Under the pieces are notes generated by a model that saw nothing but the letters and a program-made list of their open reading frames with translations, made no database searches and was not told the origin of the DNA. A DNA stretch of 64,000 bases from Rhyzopertha dominica (lineage: Eukaryota; Arthropoda; Insecta; Coleoptera; Bostrichidae): positions 22,960,392 to 23,024,391 of the forward strand of contig QCXZ01000003.1 of NCBI GenBank assembly GCA_025024175.1. The letters run 5' to 3'. A program made the position numbers and the translations under genes. Below are positions 11,501 through 25,700 of this stretch, piece by piece; the first letter of the stretch is position 1, and every line of letters starts with the position of its first letter.

Positions 11501-14500
11501 TTTCTTACCTGTTCTTGTAGTTGTCTCTTGAATAAGTTAACCTTCTGGCTAGCCTTGTCTAAGGACTCTTGCAGAATTGCAATGTTCTTCTGGTCTTCTT
11601 CACATTGAATCATGACTTCCTTGACAGTGCGTTCCTTCTTGCGCAAGATTTTGATGGTCTCAGCATGACGTCTCTTCTCTTCGTCAAGTTCAAGTTCCAA
11701 GTCATGGATACGAGCCTCCAGCTTGCTAATAATACGTTTTCCTCCAACAATGGCATTAGCTTCAACTTCCTCAAGACGAACGGACAAGTTCTTTACCTCA
11801 ATCTCCAACGATTTCTTGATGGCTTCAATTTTAACTACACGCTCTTGTTCTTCGTGCAGAATTTCTACAGTGTGTTTGATTTCGGCCTGCAGCAGCATAT
11901 GTGTAGTGAGTCTTAAATATTAATAATAAAAATTGTATACGTACCTGTACACGTTGGTAACGTTCGTCAGAAATACGGAGCTCTTTAGTTATTTCATCGT
12001 AGTCGGCAACGACCGTAGCAAGTTCCTGTTCGACTTTGCTCTTAGACGAAGCGAGGTTGACATTGATCGTGGTTAGTTCGTTAACACGGGATATCGCCTC
12101 CTCAAATTGTTGTTCAGCTTGTCTCTTACCACGAAGAGCCTACGGGAAGTAAATAAAATTGTGTAAAATGTAACGTTGCATATAATTTTATGTATAATAA
12201 TATGATGTGAGGAAACCAGCTCCTACGGATTAGGCAAAACGACCGACGTTCGCGCGGGAATCTAAAATTTAAATAATAAAAGCGCGCTAGATGAAGTCAG
12301 ATTTGAATAGCGGTGAAGCAAGCTAATATGCTTCTGAGTGTAGTGTTTTTAATAGTGGTTAATCGAATTAGTGGTGTATAGTAGGTACTGTTTTGTGTTG
12401 ATTTAGTGCATTTCGGTACTGGTGTTTAAATAAAGGTTAAAGTTAAGTTAGAAATCCGCATTTTTGAACCCGTACCTACACGTAAAATATTATGTGTAAA
12501 TATTTATTAAAATAAAAAGTTCTTGAGTAAGAATGAATCAGATGCGACCTTTGTAACAACGTTAAGTATCAGCATGGATTTAGACAGTGAAACGTTGTTT
12601 GAATGACATGTTAAATGGCCGCTTCTTTGGATTTGAAACATTCTGTATTAATCAGGTAATCGGGAACTTGTAAGTGCCTATCTATTTCTTAAAAAATATT
12701 TTTGTTGTACTTTTATTGAAAAGAACGACAAAGGGTGTCTAACGCCGTAAAACATCTTAATGGATTAGGCAACAGGTGGGCAATAGAAAGGATAATCCCT
12801 GAAGTGGAAGACCGTGTACTGATTAGAAACTGAACTGATTAAAGGTACCTTCATAGCTGAGGATACCGACATCAGCAACATAGTCATTCAGTGAATCATC
12901 AAAAGAATCCTGAAAAGCGCGAACCTAAGGAAATATTTTTGGCAAATGCGTCTGCAACATCGCCCTTGCTTGTTAGATGATAAGAATCTGATGATAATTT
13001 TTCAGCAGTAAGTAGATCCATAACGTTAAAAATGAAAGAGTATTTGCTCGTGGCATTTTTGGAGCCAATAGAAGACGTATAATCGTTTGTTCTAGTTAAA
13101 AGCGGGTTGGAGCGAGGATTTGGGCTGGCTTAAGATAAATGGTATAAAAATCATGTCAATCACCAACAAATAGATCAAAGATGCCTTGGAGAGCAGAGCA
13201 ATATCCTGTGCTCATCAAAACTATTTGGACCATAAAAAATACGATTTTTGCAAATTTTTCTATTCTTACAGAGCACGTTTTGCTCGCCCGATTGAATCAT
13301 TTCCATTAAGCTTCTTGGGGACTTCTCGAGGCAAAAGGCTTGTGTTAAGCTTCACAAATCAGTTGAACCATTGAAGAATGACTTGGTGAAAACTAAATGG
13401 GAAATGGGGTCTACACCGAGAAAACAAACCTATTTATATTATTTAAAGGTGTTCGGTCGACAAAATCTACCGTTAAGCCGTTGATATTGAAAGTCTGTAT
13501 AATATCTGGTCCACCGATTACCTATATATAGTAACAGAATAAACCTGCTAGCACTAGATATGGTTGTATCAATCAACATCACCATTGCATCGATACCGGT
13601 ATACCAGAATAAATAAATTTCTAAATTACACTTTCATTCGATACAGTATCGCTAAATTATTTTTTGTTATTGTTGCTAACCTACTAAAACAAAATTAGTT
13701 CCTGAACTTGCATCTTTAAAATTTAGTAAAGCAAATAAATTGAATTACACCATTATATTGTTAAAATTGAACAAATATGGTTTATTTCTTTAACCCTTAA
13801 TAATAATTGTGAAAATGTGCACATTTGTATTGATTATTCCGCGAAAACGCTTTCTTTGTAATATATTCCGAGTTGAAGGTCAGGTGATGAAATGTGCTGT
13901 CATTTTCGTAAAAATTCTTCACTACAAAGGTAATACAGTATCTCATTTCTTTAACTTTTTAAAACGTCTAATGATTTTATATTCGAACAAAACTCCTACT
14001 ACAATCTGTTGGAGTCCGAGGACAAAATGATTATATTGGAACCGGGTTAACTGCTGGCTGTCCACAAATTGTATTTTCGAACGTTTGTTTACTTTTAATT
14101 AATTTGGTTAAAAATACTTGATTAAGGACAAAATTCGCTAACGTTGCATGGGGTGTATATATCTAGAGTCCTTGAGTCGATCCCAGAAATTCCTATCTGC
14201 ATAAACACGCAAGGTCGGACGGTCGGAGGTCAATTTGACCTATGATTCTATAGTTAACAGCGAAGAGTTAATTAGTTTCAGGATACTGTTCGAAGAATAG
14301 CACATATTCTCATTCTAAGTATAATGGAAGACCTTTGAGGTTTTCGTGCTATAATTCCCTGATATTGTTAAGAGATGAGACAATATTTTATAGTAACTAT
14401 TATTTAATATTGTAACCAGGGTAAAGTTAATTAGATACCATTACAAAATTGTTTACAGGGTGTTTCCTTGAACGTTGGCTATATCTCGTCGACTATAGAG

Positions 14501-16763
14501 CATATGTAAATACTTGAATATTTGAATTTCATTATATAAGACGAACCGTTGCAGAGATATTAACCTTAAAAGTAGGAGGGAGAGATAATAACACCTTTAT
14601 TTGTGAAAGAATTTTGATATAACTTTAGTAGAAAGAGATTCTTTAAGGTGACGTAGTGTTAACATAACAGTGTATTGGAGTTGGTGGGAGTAAGCCACTT
14701 TAAGCATCAATCATTTAAGTTTTCAAGAAGTGCATATGTTTTTATCCAGAAGATCTAATTTGTTGCCTTAAACTTTTCTTTCAAAATTTGTTAAAGAATA
14801 GATCAATACGCTTTATTAAACTGCGGTATAGCCAACTGTTTTTGATATAATTAAACTTAAATAAACGGCTGCTAAATTGTTGCATGCTAAATAACCACGA
14901 GTTTGATCTTTCTGGTAATATAAACTTACGATAAATATAATGTACATCTAATAATATAAATACAGCTATTTCATGTATATTTTCTTAAATTTAGTAAAAC
15001 CAATTTGTGATATCTGAGATATAATTAACAAAAATCCGCCTTAAAAAAGATTTCTTATTAAGGGTTGTTTATTCCCACCAGATATATTAATCACCTTATA
15101 TTAAAGAACCCTTTTCAAAATCTCATTTTAGTATTTTTTTGTTAAAATTATTTATTAGAACAAATTTTTCTTCTTCCGATATCTCGGCCGATGTGTCGTA
15201 GGATATTATGTTAGATGAAAAACTATACATAGTTATTTTCGTGTTTTTTATACGCCAACATTCTATGAAACATTCTGTTCCTAACTGGTGTTAGTTATTA
15301 TGTAACAGCAAAGTTATTCGGAGAGGTCGTATATGTTAACCTCAGAACGACCTATTATGCAAATTTGATTAACTTACAGATTCGTAGTTGCCCCTGATTT
15401 CTTCCACTTCGGCGGTAAGAGATTGTACTCTTCTCTGAGACACACTGAGTTGGTCCAGGGTAACTTGCAGCTGGCGTTGTACTTCGTCATAGTGGGCCTG
15501 AATTTCTGTAAGTTGCAACGACTGTTTCTTGATGGTCTTTTGCAGATCAATGTTGATCTTGTTGGCAGCATCCAGAGACATTTCCAATTCAGTAATCTGA
15601 ATCTGGAGCTTCTTCTTGATGCGAGCAACTTCGGTCTTCAGTCTGGTTTCAGCTTCAACCACGCGAGCGTTAAGTTGTTCAATTTCAATGCTAGTTGCCT
15701 TGCTGTAAAAGAAAATTAGTTATTAGTTCATGTTTAAGATTATGCTCTACGAGCGGACGNCATTACTNTTGAGAACGGGCGAAAGACATTTTTTCGTGCA
15801 CTACTCTAACAGCACTAACCGAATTATGCTCTGTATTAGTTAAACGATCTTTCCTACTAATATGCTTTGGTTTATTTTATATTAATGTANCGACGTAAGT
15901 GCAATTTGGGTATTTATAGTTCGCGTATAGGCTCTGTGAGCGCACAAGAGCGTTTCTATTTTTAAATTACCCACTTGTGTAATAACATTCACAAATGTAT
16001 GCTATTTTCACCTTTTTTCGTAGAAGTAATGAGTAGATTTTTTGTCAAATCCTCTGAGTTCGGCGCTCAACGATTCCAAAGGCTCAACAAAGGTTTCTTC
16101 TAATTGTTTTTGCATTCTGTCGCTCATTACCTGGCTATGTAGTGCAACATGTCGTAAGCTGGATACTTGTGCCTTTTGCAGGGATTCCGACTGGTAATCT
16201 AAGCTCTGAGCGATATTTTTCCTGCTTTCAGAGAGAAGTTGTGTTTCAATGGATTTAGCAGATTTTCCACGAAGGTACTTCTGAATTCCTTTCAAGGCAT
16301 ATTCAGCCTTCTTGTCAGCGTCCGGGTCGTAATCAATCTCGTCTGCCATGAGTCTAGATTTAACTTTCGCGATCTGTTTTAAAATCTGTTTGTTCTTCCG
16401 GTCTGTTTTCACTTTTTGAGTTATGTTAGCCGCCGACACTGATTTGCTTAACTGAAAGCTCGACTTCGTTGTCGATTTAAAGTCTCTGAGATTCGCTTTG
16501 GCTCGTGCTTCTGTTCTATGGGCTATTTTCGTAAGATCTTCGGCTGAATAGCTCCTGATTGGATTTCTGGGATCGTATTGGCTTAAGCCGCGTTCGTCCG
16601 TCCAGGGGAGGTGGGGATGGTTTGCTTTTAAACCTCTATCCTTGGCATCTATGTAGTCCACCATGGACTGATAATAGTTCATTCCTACTCCATAGTTGTA
16701 TGAGTAAAATGAGGTTTGAGGTTTGTGGCAATCGTAACTCGAAAAGTTCGTGTGGCGAGCCAT
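8403..16763 (-). CDS. Prm: Miniparamyosin (paramyosin short form), 614 aa
   Basis: It has its own first coding exon (16763-16012) spliced to paramyosin exons 9-12, giving 250 unique codons, one hybrid codon and 363 residues shared with paramyosin. That shared length matches the known paramyosin/miniparamyosin arrangement in Drosophila (short form 640 aa as recalled). The unique head is Tyr/Ser/His-rich and basic, with Pro residues early and no long heptad pattern, so it is probably mostly non-coiled-coil. The shared part gives the rod tail. In flies the short form is adult-muscle enriched and driven by a separate intronic promoter. Here a TATA box sits upstream of this exon. Confidence 0.9.
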
Positions 16764-19700
16764 TTCTACACATTACTACACTAATTTCTAATACATAAAG
16801 CAGCTGATGCTATGGTGTCCTTTTATACCATTTTCGTAGCGCATTTGCCAAACCAATGAAAGTTAAGATCATAGGGGCTATAGCATATTTTTAGCACAGG
16901 AATACTGCCAAAGACTTCGCACGCGTAACTGCATTGCGGATCTGTTGCCCGATGAGGACGTTTAATAAAGTTGTAAAATTTTAAATGCGAAAGTAAAACT
17001 ATGGTCAAAATAAAAAAAGCTTTCTAGGAAAGGTAATTTGAAACCTTTCAAAACGCATATCTGCTATTTTNAAAAGTTTACGCCTTTATGAGTATAATAT
17101 CTCCATAAAAATACTGCAAAGTTGCATATACATGAACATAAAAGTAATGCAACAGCAAGAAGGGAATTTTTTTAATGCTTTTATATTAATATTGTGTTTG
17201 GCTTTTGCGTCACAACGAATTTCGCACAAGTTGAAAAAGGTAACAAAAATTAAATAATATGTTGCTCGGCTGGAGTTATTGTAATACCCTCTTATTTGGC
17301 GAGCAGATATCAAAACAAGTGGCCAGTGTCTCCTTATGTAATCGGTCTCACTCCGTTGAACGCATTCTAAAATCCTTGGTGGCTATGGCAATCGCTGTTG
17401 TAATTTGATATATATGGTACAGTAATAGTTTGTAGAATTTCAACGATATGTCGTCGGATTCTTAAACTATCCGCAATGATTACTAGAGGAGACCTACTTT
17501 CAAGACGTAAGCACCCCATAATATGATGCCAGCAGTATTGGCAGTGTAACGGTCTTAACCAAATCCTACCCTTTGCCCTTCACCGCGAAACCGTCTGACA
17601 CGTCTACGTCAATGATGAAGCCTTAAGCAGAATTTGGTCTACGTCATAGTTCAGTCCGGTCTGATACCATACAAAGCTACCAGTATTGTGTAGCGGTGTC
17701 AGTGACAACACCCAAGCATGAAGCCCAATGACAAGAAGTTTCGAGAGAAATTGTCGCCGTGTAAGAAAGGCATGCTGCAAGTATATGCTATATTATATAT
17801 GCTGTTTATGACCATGCAGTATAATTATAACCCAACCAGACCATTTTTTCGTTCTTTAATAGTATTTTTCTTCAAATCAAAATACTGTCGAGAGTGTAAT
17901 TTCATGCCTCCTTGATACTTGTCTTAATCTGAAATTCGCTTCTTTCATCTCATTTTCGAACACATACACAAAAGAGCTCAGAAAGGATATAATGGTAGAA
18001 CAGGTCTGGTGACTGGTTTTAAACATAATTTTGATGTGGACCGCACTTTAGGGGTATGTTTGTGAAAATGTCCATTAGCTTCTCTAGCGATGACTACGAC
18101 GTATTACGGATGGGAAGTACAGAACCTATATTGCCTAAGTACACATGCCTAATTGTCCATGCCCCTTCTTAAAAATTGGTCTGCTTAATTTAGTGGTCGG
18201 TAAGTACAGGAAAAACCCAGGGAGATAAAATTACTATGAATGATTAATCTTTGTCATATTCATTTTAGCTTATAGTTAATTACAGCCTCTACCAGGTTGC
18301 TTATCTTGTGATATACGCAAAAATCGTACGTTAAAAATTAAAATAAAGCAGCAAAAACGTTAAGGTATCATTTTCTTAACATGAACAAAATGAGTTCCGA
18401 GGCTCCTTTTAAAAGCTTGCAGGTTTCCAAAGCTTGAGAAAAGTACTTTTATTTTTTTATATTTTTAAAACTGCTCAATGTAAATGCAGTATACAGGGTG
18501 TCTCAACCCTTGTGTTTCTACATCGGTAACTTTGTTATTTGAAGAGCTACAAAGTAATAAAATTGAGGCAAAGTTGCTAAATTTGATGCTCAGCAATAAT
18601 ATGAAATTTTAAATTTATGCAACAGGTTGTGTGCTGTTANGNAANATATGAAAATATCATTTTTTTTTAATTCCGCAAACGATATTCTTAGGACATTTAG
18701 CTAATCACTCTAATTAAAATACATTTTTTCTACGACGTTTCGAAAGCTTGTAACCATCATCAAGTATTTTCCTTATGGAGCGTTACTTCACTTAGGTATA
18801 ACTTTTTTTTAAAGATATTTTCTCTGAGTTTTTTTATTAACGGATTACATTTAAGATTCACAAAAAACAGTTGATAATTTTTATTGTTGTTTTAGAATAG
18901 TAGCCATTGCCGTAGTTAGCTACGGTGAAACAAATGGTATTTGTTGTCCGTTGTCGGTTCAGTACCACAAGTTCCAAGCAGAAATGAACTTCACAAGCCA
19001 AGAAAAAAATTGATATATTTCAAGGATACTATTCTCATCAAAAAAAGTACGGAACTAGCTTCTGCTAGAAGATTTACAGAGAGAAGGCAACCACATAAAA
19101 CTTATTTTTTTAAATTACATAGAATATTTCAAGAAAATGTTAGTGTGGTAAACCCAGAACTGAACATTTGATATTGAACAATGAAAATATATTATGTAGG
19201 TATTTATTTAATTTCTTATAGAGCCGCTCATTTGTAAATCATTTTAGATTGTTGAGAATTCAACCCATTTGATTCGCCAGATAGCCCACATTTTGCACTA
19301 CAGTAAAACAGTTTAACGAATTTAAATAGATACAAATCTTACAAGATCATATAAATCAAATGCAACATGCAGTGCCGCTGCTCGGCGGCATAAGTTCTGA
19401 AGATTGCTTGCTGATACGATAACAATTTTGTGAATAAAATCATTTGGACGGACAAATTAAAATTTAATTAGAAAAAGTGAAACGTGTAGTCAACTGAAAA
19501 TCCAAAAATATATCGTGAAGTCCGGCCACAAGTCATATTTGCATTGAATGTGTGGTGTGCAGTATTGGGTGCTCCACTTATGGGACCGTACATATTCTAA
19601 GAAAATTTAACGAGAAACGCATATGTTTTTGGAAACATAATCTTAAATTTGTGTTGGTGAAATTCCACAGAGAATTATACAGAATATCTGGTTCGAGCTA

Positions 19701-22700
19701 GATGAGACATAAGGACCTGTAGCCTGTAGCACAGCTCACTCCCCAGATTTGAGAGTTCTTGATTTTTTCTTTCGAGAATATTAATAGCTAAAGTTTATAA
19801 AATTAGGCCAAACGCAGAAGTTTATGTTATCGGGATATCCAACGTGCAGTTAACACTACACAGAAAAACAGCTGCGTTTTTGTTTAGAACATAGCTGATT
19901 ATCTGACTATTTACTGTAGATTTTTTATTTAATATCAAATTTACAGTTTTTACTTTTTCCACATTATCGTTTTCTTGAAAAATTCTATGTATTGTAATTT
20001 GAAAAAATAAATTTAATGTGGTCGGCCTTTGTGTTTATTTGTAAAAAAATTTCTTCAATAGGTAAATTGCAACACTAAAACAACAATAATCATAAAACCG
20101 TTTGTTTAACCATAGCCAACTATGGCACTGCAAAATACTGTTAAACAGCTCTTCTGATATTGTCTGGTTGTAAAAATACTACTATAACTCAATGCACAAT
20201 ACTTAAAATCTGGTTTAAAGGTAACAAGCATGACATTCAGTGGTGCTGAAATAGTGTTGCATCGCTCTCCAACATCGCAATCAATAGGATCTGACCATCG
20301 AAATGAATATTAATCAAATGTACTCACCGAATAGCCTCAATTTCTTCATCCTTCTCTTGGAGGCGCTTTTCGGCTTCATGGCGGAATTGAGCGAATTCAG
20401 AGGAGAGGCGCTGCGCACGCTGTTCTTCTGCTTTGCGACCCTAAGAAGATAACGAAGTTAATGGTTTGCCTCCGATTTCACATTTTCTCGATGAACTTAC
20501 GGCTTCAGCTTCTTTGTAAGCAGCAGTCAGTTCATCGCGTTCGTTTTCTAGACGGCGAAGCTCAATTTCCAGCTCATGCAAGCGACGAGTCAACTCGGTA
20601 ATGGTGTTGCGGGCATCGTGGAGGTCATCTTAAACAAGTTAAATTCTTATTTATTGTTACACCATGTAAAATAATCATAATCATGTAAAATAATCATAGA
20701 ATACCTCTGTTGTAAAATGATTACTTTCGGAATTTCTTAAAATGGCAGGAATCGTGTTACCTTAGCTGAACTTAACAAAATAANGACCGAATTAGAATGG
20801 CATGGTTCGAATAAAGGATTAAGAGTTTATGGGATTCAGATGACGTACTTATATAGAAACATATTCACTATTTGAAAAAAATCGATTATCGTGTAGTCAA
20901 AACGTGCCGTTTGTCTACCTGAACGAAACTTATCTGTACAATGGACAGTAGGGTAGTGATTTATTTTAAATTACCCTGTTAGTAGATTTATAAAAATAAT
21001 ATTTTTATAATCAGTGCTTCCTAATATTTAGCATTAATTTTAACACTTATTCAATGCCTGTCACTGCCATAGAGCTGTGGGAGGGATCTAACGCATAAAA
21101 CTCCGCAACTTATTACCACCGTTCGCCGTATTTCGTCTGAGCTGCTTTACACAGTGTATAAAGAATAAAACTGGTCGAATGAATGGGTTGCATGTTTAGT
21201 GGTGATCATTCCAAGAAATACTGGTCACAGTGTACTCATTTAAAAGTTAGGAAGTAGATTTCTACTCCAGTAATGTGGCTGTATGCTGTACGTTCATAAA
21301 AAAAAAAACAACATGAACCATAAATCATAATCCAATGCATTCTGGTTTAGCTTTTCTACCTGATATTTTAGACAAAAGCGATGAGTAGAAAGATTCGAAA
21401 GTCACTAACAGATTGAAATCTTGGTCTTTTTGGAACAGACCGTTTCGGTTTAGGAAGTAGGGTCGACGCTTCGCCTGCTTTTATAAGGGGCATCTTCAGG
21501 ACAGGAATATAAAATATGGTACAACGCGAGAAATACGTTCGAACTGAATCAAATGAATATGAATATGCAGGGATGGTAATGCTTGGACGGCGCAGCGGAG
21601 GTAAGAGACCTTGAAGATGGAGTTAGCCATTGCGTGATAGGATTCCAGATACTGGAAATGTGGTAGCCATCCTCGCGGGTAAGGTTATTTGAGTATTTAC
21701 GAAATTTGAGGGTGGTTTAGAAAGAGACTCTCTAAAGAGATATAATCAAATAAGATAATTATGACCGGTTTCATGCTCATGTTCAGCTACCGCTGAGTGG
21801 GTAAATAGACCTGATTTGATGCAGCGTTTGTGTTCTGTAAGCCAGGTTTTAATGGATCTGCCTGTTTCACTTATATACACGGCACAACAAGAACAAGGAA
21901 TGCTATAAATTCCTCTAGATGATAAAAATTTGTTTTATTTTTCGGTGATGGAAGAATTTGTGACATTTTTGAAGGGAGCCGGAAAATAGTTCGGATGAGT
22001 TATTTCTTAAGAATTTTGCCAATGCTGTCTGTAACACTTGAACGTAAGGAAGTAATGCAGTCGATATATAATTTGGGTATTCCGCGAGTTGGTTTGGATT
22101 TGGTATAAAGATGACGATTAAAGGCAGATTGTATCTCACGGTTATTCTACCCGTTGTTGGCTAGACAGATACGTGTTGCAGTTCACTTTTTCAGTTAGTC
22201 CTGGTTCCGAAATTAATACTGCGCAATGAACCAAATATTTTTGCGACGCGACGCATGCAAGTACCGATCTGTGTGGGTGACTACGACAAACAGATTGGCC
22301 CAAACGACCATCAGTGAAGGAGTGACAAGGACATCAAGAAATGGTCGAGAGTTACTTTTGATTTCCGTTGTTATGAATGTTATATCAGAATGCTGGGAAT
22401 CAACAATTCAACAAGGTTGTTTGTTTCGGAGCCGTGCGGCCATATGATGAATGTGTCATCGACATAACGAAGCCAGACTTTAGGTTTTAGTTCAGATGAC
22501 TTCGAAGCTATATATTTGTGTGCCAGAAATTTGTCGATAGAATTGACCATGGAATGTGAGATACGTTGAAGTGAGACATTTTTGTACCAATTCTGCGAAG
22601 TTAGCGGGCTTATTGTCTTGGAATAATAATTGACTGATGATTGTTACTGATTCTTGAATAGGAACTTTTGTAAATGTTGAGTAGAATTCCCCTGGAGCGA

Positions 22701-25700
22701 CGGTGCATTCTGACAGAATATGTACAAAGTATTTCAAATTGGGAACACTAAACATGTTTTTTTAGTCCTTCAGAAGATTCGCCAAAAACTTCGCGATGCT
22801 ATCAATAGTACAATCATAAAGGGTCTAAGTGGAATATTTTGTTATGAATTTTTTTTAAGACCGTACAGACGAGGGGGTTTCGATTCCTTTAAAGCTACCT
22901 TTTTCCGAATATCTTGAGGGATTTCTGGATTGTTTACCATCGAATTAAGCTTTCTTTCCAATTCTTGAAATAGGGTCCTGAGGAATGGGAGTTTATGATC
23001 TGTCTTGTAAAAAGTTGTTAACCTTTTCTAATTTCTACTAATCGAAGTATTAAGGGTTACGGTCACACTCTCACACTGTCTGTGTCTGTCTCTGACTGAT
23101 TGCCAAATTTCAAGGATTCTTTGAGATCATACGAAAGTATTATAATTCGGTCAAATCAATTTGAGTGATAGTATACAGATAAAATTGTAAAAAAATTAGG
23201 AGGCAGAAAGTCGAGGTTTCGTCTAGTGTGGTGGAACAAGAAATAAACTTACCCGTTGTAGGACTCTGTGGAAAATTGGTCCTTGATGCTTAGAAGCTGA
23301 AGAATGACATTATAATCACGGCAGTGAATCAGTGAGTAAGGAAAGTGAGGATTGAAATCAATCCCGAATGTTTGTAACGGAGTTTGGAAAATGGTGAAGT
23401 TTTAAGAGAATAAATATCTTCCCCATAGAAGTTAAGTACCTAACAACGTAAACCTTCCGTGACCACATTCAGATTGAAATCTTGGTCTTTTTGGAATAAT
23501 CAGCTAAGGAAATAGGGTCCTGAAGATGCCCTTTATAAGAATGGGTGAAACGTCGATCCTATATTTTAAACTGACGCGGTCTAATTCAAAAAGGCCAAGA
23601 TTTCAACCTGACTGGTCGCGAAAACTTACGTTCCTACATAATCATTTACAGGTTTTTTTCGTCTTAAATGGGTTATATACCATAAACTCGCACGGGTCTA
23701 ACGTGCGCAGCTGAACTACACTTACACGAATATTTGCTTACAAGTATTTGCATATCTTATAAAATTGCTTATACATAATTGTATTTCAAATTGACTGTGT
23801 TGTTTACGAATATTATTTAAGTACTTAAGTTATTATAGCATACTATAAAAGTGGAAAAAGGTGCTGTCCATGTTTTTCGAACTTACCGGTCAACTTCTTG
23901 TTTTCTCTTGCCAACTGATCCTTGAGTTCACGAGTTTTGTCGAGCTCGTGGTTGAGACGTTGGATTTCGGTGACTTTGTTGCGAAGGTCCCGTTGCGCCT
24001 GTTCGTACATTTGAATAGTTTCATCCAGACGAGTCTTCAGGTCCAGGTTTATCCTCTCGAGTTGTTCAACCCTCTTCTGAAGCTCCCTAGCGGTGTTGTT
24101 GGCTTTCTCCAGGTCGATGATGAGTACTTCAACTTCGGACTGTAGGCGAGATTTCTGCTTCTCCAAGTTGTTGACCTTGACCAAGAGAGCTTCAATGTGT
24201 TCCTCTTGCTCTTGAATCCTGGCGTTGTATTTTCGGCGGAGCTCTTCAACCTCTTCAGCGCGTGCCGCCGCTTCGGATTCGTACTTGGACCTCCAGACCT
24301 GAACCTCACCTTGAGATTTGACGAGTTGACGTTCCAGATCGAGGCGGGCTTCGCTTTCTTCTTCAAGCTGAACGCGTACGGATTCAAGCTCAACTTCAAC
24401 CTGGTGAAGTTGAGCTTCAAGGAGGGAGCGTCTTCTTTCATCGTCCTCGGCACGACGGCGTGCATCTTCTAATTGGCTAGCAAGTTGACTCTTGAGGTAA
24501 TTGGAATTTTCAAGGTTGACCTGCGAAAATGAGATTTTTTTATTAAAAGTACGATTTAAAATGTTCATTTCTCATTTGCAGTTGTTATAAATAAATCTAA
24601 TATTTAAAGGAGAGAAGTTGATTGGTTTTATACCAGTTGGATGTGGTTATTATATTCCGCCACTATACCTAATGTTAATGCAGCTATTAAATTATTTTAG
24701 ATTTATTGTTTTGTTTGACCATAACAATGTTATTATAATGTGTCTATGTATAACATTTTAAAATATATATCAGTTATTGTCTTATGAATTTAGCAAATCT
24801 TAAGGAGTGGCTTCGAACTTTTTCATGGCTGATAAATATCTCATTACGGTTAATACTTATACCTTGTAATAGCAGTAAGTCATTATGTGAATATAATATG
24901 GTCGCAGTTGTAGCAATTATCCTAGAAGCCGCGACAATTTCTCTCATAGTTGAAGTTGTTCATTAACACACAATCGTCAGATAATATGCTTGTCTTCTAT
25001 GGCCTTTCTAAGCTTTCGTACCCTAATTTTTCTTCTGCTTTCCACGGTAGGATATTAAAATTTTATTCAGGTCTAATACAAGTATAATATTAAGATTTCA
25101 TCTGAAACATTTTAATGGCAACTAGAAAGACATTTATACAGTAGCAGCCAACATTATAGTGTCTGAAAATTACAAAAATATCGTCTAATTTGGTATCTTT
25201 CAATTTTTGTAATATATATGAACATTTTATTTAGTGTAGTTGTCAAAATTTATGTTCAAACTTATAAGATTCCCGCCTAAAATAGACTCTTGCGGTTGAG
25301 TAGTCGGGTGACGTCATTTGTCGCATATGTCAATTTCCACAACAGCGTTTTCAGTATTAATATAGTCCTAACAATTTAAAAATGGAATCAACACCTAATG
25401 CGATGTAAAATGAATGTATAGATGCAGAGCCCTAAAATAAAACGTGAAATAAGGTTTGATAGCTTTTAAAACATAAAAGTTATGAAACTTTGTGTCACAT
25501 CCGTTTCTGGTACTGATTTAAATTGTTTGATTTTAGACGTCTTTCAAATGAACATTCTTCGATAAATACAACATAAGAATAATTTAGGGCAGTGGTACTA
25601 TACCTTTTTATAGTATACGAATTGCTTTGTATAATGTTTTAGTGGAAGTGCTTTTCTCCCAAAAACATTTTAAATCAGAAACTTATTGAAACTTACTTCA

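Noticed and set aside
15423..15719. Open frame on the + strand opposite paramyosin exon 9, and similar ones at 11569-11916, 23861-24145 and 24197-24472
   Set aside because: They are antisense shadows of the coiled-coil coding exons. Their composition follows from the Prm codons and they carry no motif of their own.
16008..16763. The 251-codon frame as a separate gene nested in the Prm intron
   Set aside because: Its end overlaps a strong donor whose phase fits exon 9 exactly, and the arrangement matches miniparamyosin. A free-standing gene is less likely.
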